Source: Bacteroidales bacterium UBA1794
GTDB taxonomy: Bacteria > Bacteroidota > Bacteroidia > Bacteroidales > Bacteroidaceae
Direction of reading: 5' to 3'
Length of the DNA stretch: 64,000 nucleotides
Assembly: GCA_002315435.1 (NCBI GenBank)
Contig: DCFW01000038.1
Coordinates: 12,787 to 76,786 of the forward strand
Position numbers and translations under genes: made by a program. Below, piece after piece: positions 8,844 to 18,679 of the stretch. The notes under the pieces are model-generated. The model saw nothing but the letters and a program-made list of their open reading frames with translations, was not told where the DNA came from and did not search any database. Position 1 is the first letter of the stretch, and every line of letters starts with the position of its first letter.

Positions 8844-10169
8844 TCAATATTTTATCTCGTACTGATTGAGTTTATTGTATAAAGTCTTTCGATCTATCCC
8901 CAATAAATGAGCTGCTTTGCTCTTATTCTGATGAGTTTGATGAAGGGCTTTCAATATTCGCTCCTTCTCATCGTCATGGTCATACAATAATAGATCCTGC
9001 GGTTTACTGTTGTCTTGGGTCAATTCATCCGATAATTCCAACGGAGATATGTATTGGGATGTAACCAATAAGGTTGCACGTTTAATTACATTATTCATTT
9101 GACGGAGATTTCCCGGCCATGCGTAATGATTTATTAAATCCAATGCTTCTGCAGTGAAGCCGATTACATGCTTGTCCAATTCTTCATTTGCTCTATCCAG
9201 GAAGAAATTGGCAAATAACAGAATATCACCATCACGCTCTTTCAAGTCCGGCACTTTCAATGTGAATTCATTTATTCGATGATACAAATCTTCCCGAAAT
9301 GTACCCTTGGCTATTGCTTCTTCCAAATTTTCATTCGTTGCAGCAATTAAACGAATATCTACATCATACTCTTTAGTAGAGCCGATTTGCTTTATCCGCC
9401 TTTCCTGCAATGCACGTAGCAATTGAATCTGAACTTCATAACCTAGATTTCCTATTTCATCTAAGAACAATGTTCCTCCATTTGCATCCTGAAATGCACC
9501 GATTTTATCAGTCAAAGCCCCGGTGAAAGAACCTTTTATATGTCCAAAAAACTCTGAAGCGGCCAATTCCTTCGGTATGGCACCACAATCTATTGCAATA
9601 AAAGGACTGTCTGCACGCTTGCTTTTTAAATGTACCTCATGAGCGATGTGTTCTTTGCCTGTGCCACTACCTCCTATAATCAGCACAGACATGTTTGTTG
9701 GCGACACTAAATTGATATAGTTATTCAATTGATGTGCTGCATCACTTTCACCCATCATATAGGCCTTTTGATAAACTTGCTCTTCAACTTTCCGTATCGG
9801 CTCTTGAATGGTTGAATTTATAGATTCATTTATTTTGCTCAGCAACACATCAGGATTCACAGGTTTTGCCACATAATCCTTCGCACCCAGTTTCATGGAT
9901 TGCACAGCCGATTGTATATCAGCATAACTCGTCATAATGATAAGTGGCATCGACAAATGAGAATGTTTCATCCACTCCAGCAACACCGTTCCGTCTGCAT
10001 CAGGTAATCGCATGTCCGATAAAATAAGATCCACTGTATCTTCCTCAAGAAACTTCTTAGCTCGTGCTATATTACTTACCGTAACCACATCAAAACCCAT
10101 TTTGATGAGCCACGATTTTAAAATCAAGCTATAAGTTATATCATCTTCGATAATTAAAAGCTTCTTCAT
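8844..10169 (-). CDS. NtrC-type sigma54-dependent response regulator
   Basis: This cytoplasmic enhancer-binding protein would activate RNA polymerase-sigma54. Residues 1-120 are a receiver domain with phospho-acceptor Asp52 (LILSDMRLPD) and a conserved lysine in VAKPV. Residues 140-370 are an AAA+ domain with Walker A GGSGTGKE (166-173), the sigma54 contact loop written GSFTGA (213-218) instead of the usual GAFTGA, Walker B TLFLDEIG and the arginine-finger region. The C-terminus (about 395-441) is a Fis-type helix-turn-helix (NKSKAAHLLGIDRKTLYNKL). The hybrid kinase gene lies 76 bp upstream on the same strand. A probable target is the small peptide gene downstream. Confidence 0.95.
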   Translation of the reverse strand: MKKLLIIEDDITYSLILKSWLIKMGFDVVTVSNIARAKKFLEEDTVDLILSDMRLPDADGTVLLEWMKHSHLSMPLIIMTSYADIQSAVQSMKLGAKDYVAKPVNPDVLLSKINESINSTIQEPIRKVEEQVYQKAYMMGESDAAHQLNNYINLVSPTNMSVLIIGGSGTGKEHIAHEVHLKSKRADSPFIAIDCGAIPKELAASEFFGHIKGSFTGALTDKIGAFQDANGGTLFLDEIGNLGYEVQIQLLRALQERRIKQIGSTKEYDVDIRLIAATNENLEEAIAKGTFREDLYHRINEFTLKVPDLKERDGDILLFANFFLDRANEELDKHVIGFTAEALDLINHYAWPGNLRQMNNVIKRATLLVTSQYISPLELSDELTQDNSKPQDLLLYDHDDEKERILKALHQTHQNKSKAAHLLGIDRKTLYNKLNQYEIKY

Positions 10170-10245
10170 ACAATGACTGTTATTAATAATCCAACAAAGT
10201 TATAAAATATTAAGACAAACAGGAAAGGAACACACCTAAGAGATG

Positions 10246-12642
10246 TTAAGACAACTTTCGCTGCACCTCTATTATCGATCGATTTATAACCTCTAAAACT
10301 TGACGAGCTTTCTGCTCGGTCTGTTCATCAAAAGGTCTGGACTTCTGTACCTCCAGCCACTTCATTTCATTCAAACAACTTTGGGCCTGAATCATTGTGA
10401 AAACTGGCAACATTTTGTGCGACAAAAAGCCTAACATACTAACATCCATGTGGTCTAAAGCTGATTGAAAAGAGTCTTTGTTTTTAGAAGTTTCTTCTAT
10501 AAATGTTTCCCATATCTTAGTAGATATTGCATCGTCATCACCTGATAATGAAGTCAAGCCACTCACATCTATACCTAAACTATTCTGAGAGACAATCTCT
10601 AATAATTCATTAACGGTAAAAGGCTTATGCAAGCAACCGGAAAATCCCAGAGCTTTTAATTCTGAGTCAGATACTTCCGACCGTGCCGTTACGGCTATAA
10701 CCGGAATGAATTTGGCTTGCTCAATGGCAGATTTGCGCAATTTGTGTAACAAATCAATCCCATTAATAGTGGGCATTTGCAGATCGGTAAGCAAAAGATC
10801 AAAAGAATGATGCTGCAATTCATCCAATATCTCATTATACTCCAAATGTCCTACAGCAAAGATGCCTTTACTTTTCAGCATTTCTACTGTCATATCCATC
10901 TGAATACGATCGTCATCAATCAACAAGATATTCAGACTTGTATCGTTCGTTTTCTCTTCAGTCTGTTTCTTATTCTCCTCCAAAGAAACGGGTATCAAAA
11001 CAATAAAAGAACTTCCACTACCTTTTTCACTCTGCACGGAAATCGATCCACTTAACAAACTCACCATTTTCTTGGTAATACTCAATCCTAAGCCAAAGCC
11101 TTCTTCCCCCTGAGCATTACTCAAACGAGTAAATTCTTCAAATATTTTATTCTGATCTTGCTCAGGCAATCCACAACCTGTATCCATCACTTTTATTCGC
11201 AACCTATTCTCTAAATATTGTGCCATAATAGTAACGCCACCTTTTGAAGTAAATTTTAAAGCATTAGAGACTAAATTATTTACAATTTGCCTAATGCGTA
11301 AGGGATCTCCTGAGAAAATTCGGTCAAGAGTTGAATCAATCGCTACCGACAGTTTTAGTCCCTTTCTTTCAGCTTGGGGCAAAAAGCTTAGTTCTATTTC
11401 ATGAAAAAGTTCAAAAGGATTAAATGAAATATTATTCACCTCCATTTTATTCGCATCCAACCGGTGAAAATCAAGCAAATCATTAACCAACTGCAATAGA
11501 TGATCCGAAGAACTTTTCATATTCTTCAGATATTCAGAAGAACGCTCGTCAGTGGTTATTCTTAACAATAAATCCGTATACCCAAGAATGGATCCCAGAG
11601 GTGCCTTAAAATCATGAGTAATGGTAAGCATTAATTTTTCCCGTGTTAGCATCAAGCGTTCTGCACGTAAGCGTGCCTCTTCCAACTCACGGCGATACCG
11701 ATTGTTACGGGAAAGATCTCTTAAAATGATAATCAATAAAACAAAGAACAAAACCAGAGAGAAAGTGGTTATCACTATCAAGGTTCTAATCGAAGACTTT
11801 TTTGTACTTGTCTGACTGGCGATAATCATCATATTCCTTTTTTCATCTTCACGCTCAAAATCTTCCAATATTTGGTTCACTCTATCCGTAATCACATTGT
11901 TCTCTGCTTTGAGAGAGAATAAAAGTGCATTCACCTTGCCATTATCCCAACTTCGTTTATTCTTTACAGTCGTTTCTATTTCATGTACGATTGATGGAAC
12001 AGTTTTAGTTGGGTCATATGGCCGTAGAATAGTGTCAGACTTAAATACACGCGATTCCTTGATCACCTTTTTATCATCTTTAGAAGGTACAAACACCTCA
12101 GCCAGACGCTTAAAGAAGCCCTTTTTATGAGAATTATCTATCACTGAATCCCGCTGGACAATGACTTTATTATACACATGCTTCTGAGGAACTACTTTGT
12201 AATGGTGTCTTAATATCCTGCTATAATTTACATCACCTGTTTGCGATTCTCTTATAGCCTCACTCAATTTATCTGTATTATCCTGCTTTACAACCAATAA
12301 TCCGGAAACACTGTCAATTCGATCTATTTGTGACTGTGAGACGGAATAACTGCGAAGTACTCGTAAAGACTTTATCAAATCTGCCATTAAATATTGATAA
12401 TGGGTATTGTCGTCAACTTTTCCAAGAAGAAAAGATTGCCAAGAAGCTTCACTTTGGTATAATAATGAAAGAGTTTTGTTGATGGTACGCCGTCTCATCA
12501 CAACTTCATGCTCATAATTATCAGCTGTTATCAAATGTTCATAATCACGCTGAATGAAAAATAAAGATAAAAGCAAAGCCACTAAACAGAATAGATACCC
12601 TAGTGTTACTTTCACTTTAATATGTCTATCACTTTTATTCAT
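10246..12642 (-). CDS. Hybrid sensor histidine kinase with receiver and HPt domains
   Basis: This is a 798-residue inner-membrane phosphorelay kinase. One helix (about 13-31) and a second (about 287-309) flank an extracytoplasmic sensor region of about 255 residues with no domain I recognise. After the second helix comes a coiled linker, a HisKA dimer with the phospho-His in TITHDFKAPLGSILGY, and an HATPase with GCGLPEQ and GFGLGLSITKK. A receiver follows (LLIDDDRIQMD, LLTDLQMPTINGIDLL), then an HPt-like helical end with a histidine in FLSHKMLPVF. That His-Asp-His chain would pass phosphate to the receiver of the adjacent NtrC-type regulator. The two genes are probably an operon. The signal is unknown. 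Confidence 0.93.
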   Translation of the reverse strand: MNKSDRHIKVKVTLGYLFCLVALLLSLFFIQRDYEHLITADNYEHEVVMRRRTINKTLSLLYQSEASWQSFLLGKVDDNTHYQYLMADLIKSLRVLRSYSVSQSQIDRIDSVSGLLVVKQDNTDKLSEAIRESQTGDVNYSRILRHHYKVVPQKHVYNKVIVQRDSVIDNSHKKGFFKRLAEVFVPSKDDKKVIKESRVFKSDTILRPYDPTKTVPSIVHEIETTVKNKRSWDNGKVNALLFSLKAENNVITDRVNQILEDFEREDEKRNMMIIASQTSTKKSSIRTLIVITTFSLVLFFVLLIIILRDLSRNNRYRRELEEARLRAERLMLTREKLMLTITHDFKAPLGSILGYTDLLLRITTDERSSEYLKNMKSSSDHLLQLVNDLLDFHRLDANKMEVNNISFNPFELFHEIELSFLPQAERKGLKLSVAIDSTLDRIFSGDPLRIRQIVNNLVSNALKFTSKGGVTIMAQYLENRLRIKVMDTGCGLPEQDQNKIFEEFTRLSNAQGEEGFGLGLSITKKMVSLLSGSISVQSEKGSGSSFIVLIPVSLEENKKQTEEKTNDTSLNILLIDDDRIQMDMTVEMLKSKGIFAVGHLEYNEILDELQHHSFDLLLTDLQMPTINGIDLLHKLRKSAIEQAKFIPVIAVTARSEVSDSELKALGFSGCLHKPFTVNELLEIVSQNSLGIDVSGLTSLSGDDDAISTKIWETFIEETSKNKDSFQSALDHMDVSMLGFLSHKMLPVFTMIQAQSCLNEMKWLEVQKSRPFDEQTEQKARQVLEVINRSIIEVQRKLS

Positions 12643-12826
12643 ATCAAATATTAATCCAATCCCTTAAGCTTCAAAGGTATAACAACTTAAAATGATATCC
12701 AAACACATGAACGAATTGTATAAAAAAATTTTGATAGAAAAACAATCTATAAAATGTGATCTTCACATAAATACAGATTCATTCTTTTATGTACTTTTAC
12801 GTCTATAATTCTAATTCAAGAAAGAT

Positions 12827-13498
12827 ATGAAAAGTGTAAAGGAACAATTTGATCAGATTTCAAAAAAATATGATAGCCAACGCCGTGTACTTATTCCCTG
12901 CTATGATGATTTCTACGGCATCGGCGTAGAATGGCTTCACGTCAATACGTCTACCCCTAAGATTCTCGATTTGGGAGCCGGAACAGGTATATTTTCACAA
13001 TTCGTATTAGAGAAATATCCACAAGCGGATATTACACTGTTAGATTTTTCAGAGCAAATGCTGAGTGTGGCACGAGAGCGTTTTAAAGACATTAAGAATG
13101 TATCTTTTCAAGTTGCAGATATGATGAGTTTCGAACCGCAACAAAAATACGATGCCGTTATTTCTTCCCTCGCAATTCATCACCTGACTGACGAAGATAA
13201 ACAAAAACTATTCAAGAAAATACATGGCATGCTAAATGATGGCGGATTCTTCGTAAATGCAGAACAAGTAAAAGGTACAACCGATTATATTCACTCATTT
13301 TACACTCAAAGAAGGCACCACAGACTTGAGAATTCAGAACTAAGCAAGGAATCAGTGGAGGCATCTTACGAACGTAACAAATTGGATAAATGCGCCTCTG
13401 TTTCACAACAATTGACTTGGCTGAAAGAGGTCGGATTCAATGAAGTTGACTGCCCATTCAAATACTATATATTTGCTGTACTTTGGGGAATGAAATAA
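12827..13498 (+). CDS. Class I SAM-dependent methyltransferase
   Basis: This is a 223-residue cytoplasmic methyltransferase of unknown substrate. Motif I for SAM binding is ILDLGAGTGIFS (about residues 46-57), the acidic motif II lies in ADITLLDFSEQML and motif III-like sequence in YDAVISSLAIHHLTDEDK. The C-terminal stretch (KEVGFNEVDCPFKYYIFAVLWGMK) resembles small-molecule methyltransferases of the UbiE/SmtA type. It stands alone on the plus strand, divergent from the hybrid kinase. A TACTTTTA sequence about 35 bp upstream is a near-consensus -7 element. Confidence 0.88.
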   Translation: MKSVKEQFDQISKKYDSQRRVLIPCYDDFYGIGVEWLHVNTSTPKILDLGAGTGIFSQFVLEKYPQADITLLDFSEQMLSVARERFKDIKNVSFQVADMMSFEPQQKYDAVISSLAIHHLTDEDKQKLFKKIHGMLNDGGFFVNAEQVKGTTDYIHSFYTQRRHHRLENSELSKESVEASYERNKLDKCASVSQQLTWLKEVGFNEVDCPFKYYIFAVLWGMK

Positions 13499-13639
13499 AC
13501 ACTTCATTACTATAAGTGATAGACAATGAATAAGTGATATAGATGTCAAAAACAGACTTATGGAACATTATTACCATCAATTAGAGTGCAAGATACAGCC
13601 ATCCATGGCATACCTTTGCTGCCGTAAATAATAAAGTTT

Positions 13640-14455
13640 ATGGAAGCAAACATTACAGTAATAAAAGGTCCGGTTAACAGAATCAATAACAAGATTCACT
13701 TCAAAAAAGAATTTGTTACATTAGGTCTTTGCATCTCAGGTTCATGCGTGGCTTGTATCAATTATAACAAGTATGAAATGAACAGGCACGATCTCATCAT
13801 GATAAATCCATGCACCACATCACATATTGAAAGTGTATCGAATGATTTCGAAGGATATATCTTATCTATTGAGAAAAATTATTTTGAAGAAATAATCTTC
13901 AATAATATACCTGAACTTGTAAACATACTAAACTTTATCCATGGAAATAAGGTTTTGCACTTAAACCATGAAGACTTTGATTTTCTTGCAAGAAGTTATG
14001 ACTATACAGGGGCATGTCTGAAGCAAAAAAAGCAAAAATTCTTCAAGGGTATAATCCTTCACCAACTGACTACTATTACATTGGGAATATTCAGTATGTT
14101 ACCAATGGAACAAAGTTCAAATAAACAAATAAAAAGCAGGCAAGACGATATTGTAGAAAGATTCTTGATGACATTAAAAAATAATTTCCATCACGAACAC
14201 AGAGTTGATTTTTATGCCAAAGCACAATATGTTACTCCCAAATACTTGTCAACCGTCGTGAAAAAAGTAACCGGAGAAACCGTTAGCAATTGGATTAATA
14301 GGTTTATAACGATGGAAGCAAAAATGCAATTAAAATCTACAAGCAAGACTGTACAACAAATAGCCATTGGATTAAACTTCCCCAATCAATCGTTCTTCGG
14401 GAAATATTTTAAAAAGAATACGAACCAAACACCTTCTCAATATAGAAATGAATAA
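13640..14455 (+). CDS. AraC-family transcriptional regulator
   Basis: This is a 271-residue DNA-binding regulator. The N-terminal half (about 1-150) has the character of an AraC-type cupin ligand domain but no motif that identifies a ligand. The C-terminal half (about 170-271) is a double helix-turn-helix: HRVDFYAKAQYVTPKYLS, VSNWINRFITMEAK, TVQQIAIGLNFPNQSFFGKYFKK and the closing NQTPSQYRN. The layout resembles the many Bacteroides regulators that place the ligand domain first. Possible targets are the convergent C_GCAxxG_C_C gene or the methyltransferase upstream, but nothing in the sequence shows this. Confidence 0.92.
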   Translation: MEANITVIKGPVNRINNKIHFKKEFVTLGLCISGSCVACINYNKYEMNRHDLIMINPCTTSHIESVSNDFEGYILSIEKNYFEEIIFNNIPELVNILNFIHGNKVLHLNHEDFDFLARSYDYTGACLKQKKQKFFKGIILHQLTTITLGIFSMLPMEQSSNKQIKSRQDDIVERFLMTLKNNFHHEHRVDFYAKAQYVTPKYLSTVVKKVTGETVSNWINRFITMEAKMQLKSTSKTVQQIAIGLNFPNQSFFGKYFKKNTNQTPSQYRNE

Positions 14456-14473
14456 GAAAAAAAAGAGATTGAA

Positions 14474-14947
14474 TCAATATTCATGGGTTGAACGAGGGAA
14501 TATAATCTTTTCACAGATTAAAGTTGCACTACGAACATATTCGGCGCAACGGCAATTAAAAAGATTCATTTCTTTCACCTTCGCATACCCTTCTTGAGTG
14601 CTCATATCAATGCCTCCAAGCAAATCTTTACAGTAAATTGACCCATGCGCTTTGCAAAATTCTGTAATAAAATGTGTTGTGAGATCATATGTATATGATT
14701 TTTGGTCACGAGTACCGTGCTCATCCATCCCATACTTAAGTCCTATCGCCATCAATGCACCGGCCACGGCCCCACACATTTCTTGACGATATGCGACTCC
14801 GGATCCAAAAGGTGTTGCGATTCTAAGACAATCACTTCTGCTTACTCCCAATTCTTCTGAAAAAACAGAAAGGACTGATTGAGCACAGTTATACTTATTA
14901 CTGAAAGTTTCTACCGCTTCTGTTGCTTTATCTTTTTGCATATGCAA
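14474..14947 (-). CDS. C_GCAxxG_C_C family probable redox protein
   Basis: The 157-residue protein belongs to the family named after its cysteine motif (C_GCAxxG_C_C). These are small cytoplasmic proteins predicted to be redox-active or metal-binding, without a settled function. Visible cysteines: NCAQSVL near residue 21, SRSDCLR, EMCGAVAGALMAIGL around 58-72, then CKAHGSIYCKDLLGG and NCRCAEYV near the end. The upstream Met at 14947 and the one two codons later are both possible starts. It is convergent with the AraC regulator gene, with only 18 bp between stops. Confidence 0.82.
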   Translation of the reverse strand: MHMQKDKATEAVETFSNKYNCAQSVLSVFSEELGVSRSDCLRIATPFGSGVAYRQEMCGAVAGALMAIGLKYGMDEHGTRDQKSYTYDLTTHFITEFCKAHGSIYCKDLLGGIDMSTQEGYAKVKEMNLFNCRCAEYVRSATLICEKIIFPRSTHEY

Positions 14948-15130
14948 TTTTCTATTACATTATTGAAGGACAAAAATAAGTAAAAGTTTAAGAATAAACT
15001 CAGAAGATATTTCTTTTTATGCACTTGCTATTTCAAACCTTAACTAAAATGAGAAAAACATAAAAGCTTCAGAATAATCTGAACCAAAAGAACAATTGAG
15101 TGTTAAATTGAAACGTAAAAAGAAGACATT

Positions 15131-16177
15131 ATGACAATAACATATATCGCAGCAATATTTGCAATTACAGGATTTTTTGGATTCACATGGCTGAAAAGCT
15201 TCGGAAGATTACCACGTGGAGCACGATTGGAACGAGTGAAACGATCACCCAATTACCACAATGGTACATTTAGGAATCAGCATGTGACTCCTACAGTAAC
15301 AAATAAAGAAGGAAGCCGATACAAGCTCTTAATCGATTTTCTGTTTCAGAGAATTGACGGATTACGCCCTGATAAGGATATTCCAACCAGAAAGTCAGAC
15401 ATGACCTCATTAGATTTGAATAAAAATCTGTTGGTATGGTTCGGACATTCTTCGTATATGATTCAACTTGACGGGAAACGATTTTTAATTGATCCCGTAT
15501 TCTATAATGCATCACCGGTCCCTTTCACAAATAGGGCATTTAAAGGAACAACTATTTTTAAACCGGAAGATTTACCTGCAATTGACTATCTGATCATCAC
15601 TCATGACCATTGGGATCACTTGGATTACAAAACGGTTATTCAATTGAAAGACCGCATCAAAAAAGTAATCTGTCCTTTAGGGGTAGGCGAAAGTTTTGAA
15701 TATTGGGGTTTTCAATCAGATCAAATCATAGAACTTGATTGGAATGATGATGCTGATATTGAAAGTGGATTTACTATCCATTGTTTACCGGCACGTCATT
15801 TTTCAGGTCGCGGACTTGTATCAAACAAAACACTATGGGCATCATTTCTATTGGAGGCTCGTTCTAAAAATATATTTATAGGCGGTGACGGTGGATATGA
15901 CACCCACTTTGCCCAAATAGGAGAAAGATTTCCAAACATTGATTTGGCTATTCTGGAGAATGGGCAATATAATGAAAATTGGAAATACATCCACCTGCTA
16001 CCCAAATATCTGGTGCAGGTGGCAAAAGAGTTGAACGCTAAAGAGGTGCTAACCGTACATCATTCAAAATATGCATTAGCCAGACATCGTTGGGACGAAC
16101 CATTGAACAACGAGAAGAAAGCGTCGGAATCAATCCATATATTAATGCCATTGATCGGTGAAATAACTATCCTATAA
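15131..16177 (+). CDS. Membrane-anchored MBL-fold hydrolase (UlaG/NAPE-PLD-like)
   Basis: The 348-residue protein has an N-terminal hydrophobic helix (about 3-20) that probably anchors it to the membrane, then a metallo-beta-lactamase fold. The metal motif THDHWDHLD (HxHxDH) sits at about residues 157-165. Additional ligands are likely in LPARHFSGRG, GGDGGYDTHF and the HHSKYALARH region near the C-terminus. The sequence layout (GHSSYMIQLDGKRFLIDPV) matches the UlaG / N-acyl-phosphatidylethanolamine phospholipase D branch, whose members cleave phosphodiesters or lactones. The natural substrate cannot be given. It is transcribed toward the alcohol dehydrogenase with about 170 bp between. Confidence 0.85.
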   Translation: MTITYIAAIFAITGFFGFTWLKSFGRLPRGARLERVKRSPNYHNGTFRNQHVTPTVTNKEGSRYKLLIDFLFQRIDGLRPDKDIPTRKSDMTSLDLNKNLLVWFGHSSYMIQLDGKRFLIDPVFYNASPVPFTNRAFKGTTIFKPEDLPAIDYLIITHDHWDHLDYKTVIQLKDRIKKVICPLGVGESFEYWGFQSDQIIELDWNDDADIESGFTIHCLPARHFSGRGLVSNKTLWASFLLEARSKNIFIGGDGGYDTHFAQIGERFPNIDLAILENGQYNENWKYIHLLPKYLVQVAKELNAKEVLTVHHSKYALARHRWDEPLNNEKKASESIHILMPLIGEITIL

Positions 16178-16346
16178 CTCTTGATATAGCGACATAATAC
16201 ATTTCTATAATTTATAGGCTTAACATTTAATAGTTGGCGAAAAAATACAAAAAAACTAGAAATGAGCGAACTTAAAACAACAGAGAATGTTATTCAAAAC
16301 ATAAAGGCAATGATTATCTAATAATCAACAATAGATTAAATAAATT

Positions 16347-17531
16347 ATGCAGACAAGAATGAATTTTTCTATGTATGTCCCTACCCGTATCGTATTCGGT
16401 GCCGGTGCATTGAATGGACTTCATGAACTACCAATCCCTGGGAAAAAAGCGTTACTCGTAATTTCCAACGGCAAATCAACAAAATCTAACGGATATCTGG
16501 CACAGACTGAAGAGCAATTGAAACAAGCTAATATCGAAATAGTTCTTTTTGATAAGATAGAAGCTAATCCGTTAAAATCAACCGTGATGCTAGGTGGAGC
16601 TTGTGCTAAAGAAAATGAATGTGATTTCATAGTAGCCTTAGGTGGCGGCAGCGTAATGGATGCAGCAAAAGCCATCGCAACCATGGCAACCAACAAAGGT
16701 GATCTGTGGGACTATGTATACGGAGGAACTGGAAAAGCCCTTCCGATCCCTAATAAGCCTTTACCTATTATTGCTATAACCACAACAGCCGGGACGGGTT
16801 CGGAAGTGGATCAATATGGAGTAATTACCAACGAATATACCCATGAAAAGATAGGTTTCGGAGGTTTAGAAGAATTATTTCCCAAGTTGGCTATCGTAGA
16901 TGCTGAATTAATGAAAAGCGTACCACCGGCATATACAGCTTACCAAGGCTTTGATGCTTTGTTTCATAGTATAGAGTGCTACATTTCAAATCAGGCAAAT
17001 CTGATGAGTGATATGTATGCGCTCACATCAATTGAAAATATAAGTAATTATTTGCCTCGCGCTATCAAAGATGGGAATGATCTGGAAGCACGAGAACGCG
17101 TGGCATTCAGCAACACGGTATCAGGTGTAGTGATGACACTTAGTTCATGCATCAGCGAACATTCAATGGAGCATGCTTTATCTGCTTACCACCAAAAGCT
17201 ACCTCATGGAGCAGGACTCATCATGTTGAGCAAGGCTTATTTCACCTTTTTCATAAACAAACATGTATGTGACGACCGGTTTATACGCATGGCACGAACT
17301 ATGGGAATGACCAATGCTTCCAAACCGGAAGACTTCATCACCATGCTTACAAAGTTGCAGAAGGAATGTGGAGTAGACAATTTGAAGATGTCTGACTACG
17401 GCATTGCTGCTGATGAATTTGATAAATTTGCAAAAAATGCTCAGGGAGCAATGGGAGTACTTTTCAACTTTGACCCTGCAAAAATGAGTCATGACGAGTG
17501 CGTAGCCATTTACAAGGAGTCATACAAATAG
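16347..17531 (+). CDS. Iron-containing alcohol dehydrogenase
   Basis: This is a 394-residue NAD(P)-dependent dehydrogenase of the group III (Fe) family, cytoplasmic. The nucleotide-binding GGGSVMDAAKAIA (about 93-105) and the TTAGTGSEV stretch are both present. The metal-binding region starts with GFDALFHSIECYIS (Asp and His) and continues through SEHSMEHALSAYHQKLPHGAG with three histidines. Length is normal. The family includes butanol, 1,3-propanediol and lactaldehyde dehydrogenases, so the substrate remains open. It ends in a strong terminator, which makes it a single-gene transcript separate from the transport genes that follow. Confidence 0.93.
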   Translation: MQTRMNFSMYVPTRIVFGAGALNGLHELPIPGKKALLVISNGKSTKSNGYLAQTEEQLKQANIEIVLFDKIEANPLKSTVMLGGACAKENECDFIVALGGGSVMDAAKAIATMATNKGDLWDYVYGGTGKALPIPNKPLPIIAITTTAGTGSEVDQYGVITNEYTHEKIGFGGLEELFPKLAIVDAELMKSVPPAYTAYQGFDALFHSIECYISNQANLMSDMYALTSIENISNYLPRAIKDGNDLEARERVAFSNTVSGVVMTLSSCISEHSMEHALSAYHQKLPHGAGLIMLSKAYFTFFINKHVCDDRFIRMARTMGMTNASKPEDFITMLTKLQKECGVDNLKMSDYGIAADEFDKFAKNAQGAMGVLFNFDPAKMSHDECVAIYKESYK

Positions 17532-17557
17532 ATTAGTTAGTCTACGATAATACATTT

Positions 17558-17598
17558 ATCCTCTAATTCTCAATGTAGAATTAGAGGATATTTTTTTG
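17558..17598 (+). terminator. Intrinsic terminator after the alcohol dehydrogenase
   Basis: ATCCTCTAATTCT pairs perfectly with AGAATTAGAGGAT around a 6-base loop and is followed by a run of seven T. Confidence 0.92.
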
Positions 17599-17702
17599 TT
17601 CTGTAAGTAACATCTTTGTGGTATATAATATACACATCAGAGGGGATTGATATATCTGCAAAAGCCATTTAAATTTGCATTCAAATATAAACACGAAAAA
17701 TT

Positions 17703-18674
17703 ATGAAAAAGATTCTATTCACAGTAATTGTTTCCGGCCTTATTGCAAGCTCTGTTTTCATTGAGTCGTGCTCTAATCGCAAGGGAAAAACGAATGCAAA
17801 AGGGAACCTATCAGGACAAATTTCATTATCAGGTGCTTTTGCATTATATCCGTTAGCCGTCAAATGGGCACAAGACTTTGAGAAGCTTCATCCGGATGTA
17901 AAAATCGATGTTTCAGCAGGTGGTGCGGGAAAGGGTATAACCGATGCACTTACAGATGCAGTTGATTTAGGCATGGTTTCCCGTGAAGTTGCTCCAGAGG
18001 AAAAAACAAAAGGGGCTGTTGCATTCGCAGTAGCAAAAGATGCCGTCGTACCAACAATCAATGCTCGGAATCCTGAAATCAATTTATTGCTTCAAAAAGG
18101 ATTGAAAAAGGAACAAGCTCAAGGATTATGGATTAAGGGTAATATAAAGACTTGGGGAGAGATTTCAGGAAACAGCGCCAAAAACGGAGTACATGTCTAC
18201 ACACGCTCCGATGCATGTGGTGCAGCCGAAACCTGGGCTAAATGGTTAGGTAAGAAACAGGAAGATTTAAAGGGAACGGCCGTATTTGGAGATCCCGGAG
18301 TAGCTAAAGCTGTACAAGATGATAAGCTAGGAATCGGCCTCAACAATATCAGTTATGTATACAACGAAAAAACAGGAAAGCCAAACCCGGGAATCAAAGT
18401 AATTCCAATTGACGTAAATAACAATGGGAAAATAGATCCTGAAGAAAGTTTTTACGATACAAAAGCTACTTTTATCCAAGCTGTTGCGAAAGGGAAATAT
18501 CCATCTCCTCCAGCACGTGATCTCTATTTGGTAGCTCATAAAACACCGACAAAACCTGAAGTAATAGCATTCATTAAGTATATACTAACAGAAGGACAGA
18601 AATTAAACGAACCACTCGGATATATCTCTCTTTCAAAAGACAAACTGCAAGCAGGATTGAAGCTATTAAAGTAA
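17703..18674 (+). CDS. pstS: PstS-like oxyanion-binding lipoprotein of an ABC importer
   Basis: This is the extracytoplasmic binding protein of the ABC importer encoded by the next three genes. A hydrophobic leader with Cys near residue 24 (FIESCSN) suggests a lipoprotein. The fold signature is PstS-like: ISLSGAFALYPL, DVSAGGAGKGITDAL and DLGMVSREV, with Ser/Thr/Arg positions suited to an oxyanion. An EF-hand-like DVNNNGKIDPEE occurs near residue 240, a feature I associate with a sub-branch of PstS-like proteins. Phosphate is the default annotation. However, no phoU is present, and the gene cluster leads straight into sulfur assimilation, so sulfate or another oxyanion is a real alternative. 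Confidence 0.85.
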   Translation: MKKILFTVIVSGLIASSVFIESCSNRKGKTNAKGNLSGQISLSGAFALYPLAVKWAQDFEKLHPDVKIDVSAGGAGKGITDALTDAVDLGMVSREVAPEEKTKGAVAFAVAKDAVVPTINARNPEINLLLQKGLKKEQAQGLWIKGNIKTWGEISGNSAKNGVHVYTRSDACGAAETWAKWLGKKQEDLKGTAVFGDPGVAKAVQDDKLGIGLNNISYVYNEKTGKPNPGIKVIPIDVNNNGKIDPEESFYDTKATFIQAVAKGKYPSPPARDLYLVAHKTPTKPEVIAFIKYILTEGQKLNEPLGYISLSKDKLQAGLKLLK

Positions 18675-18679
18675 GAATA

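Noticed and set aside
16262..16321. Short frame starting MSELKTTENVIQNIK before the alcohol dehydrogenase
   Set aside because: It stops after 19 codons. It could be the remnant of a gene start, but there is no further homology to support a pseudogene call.
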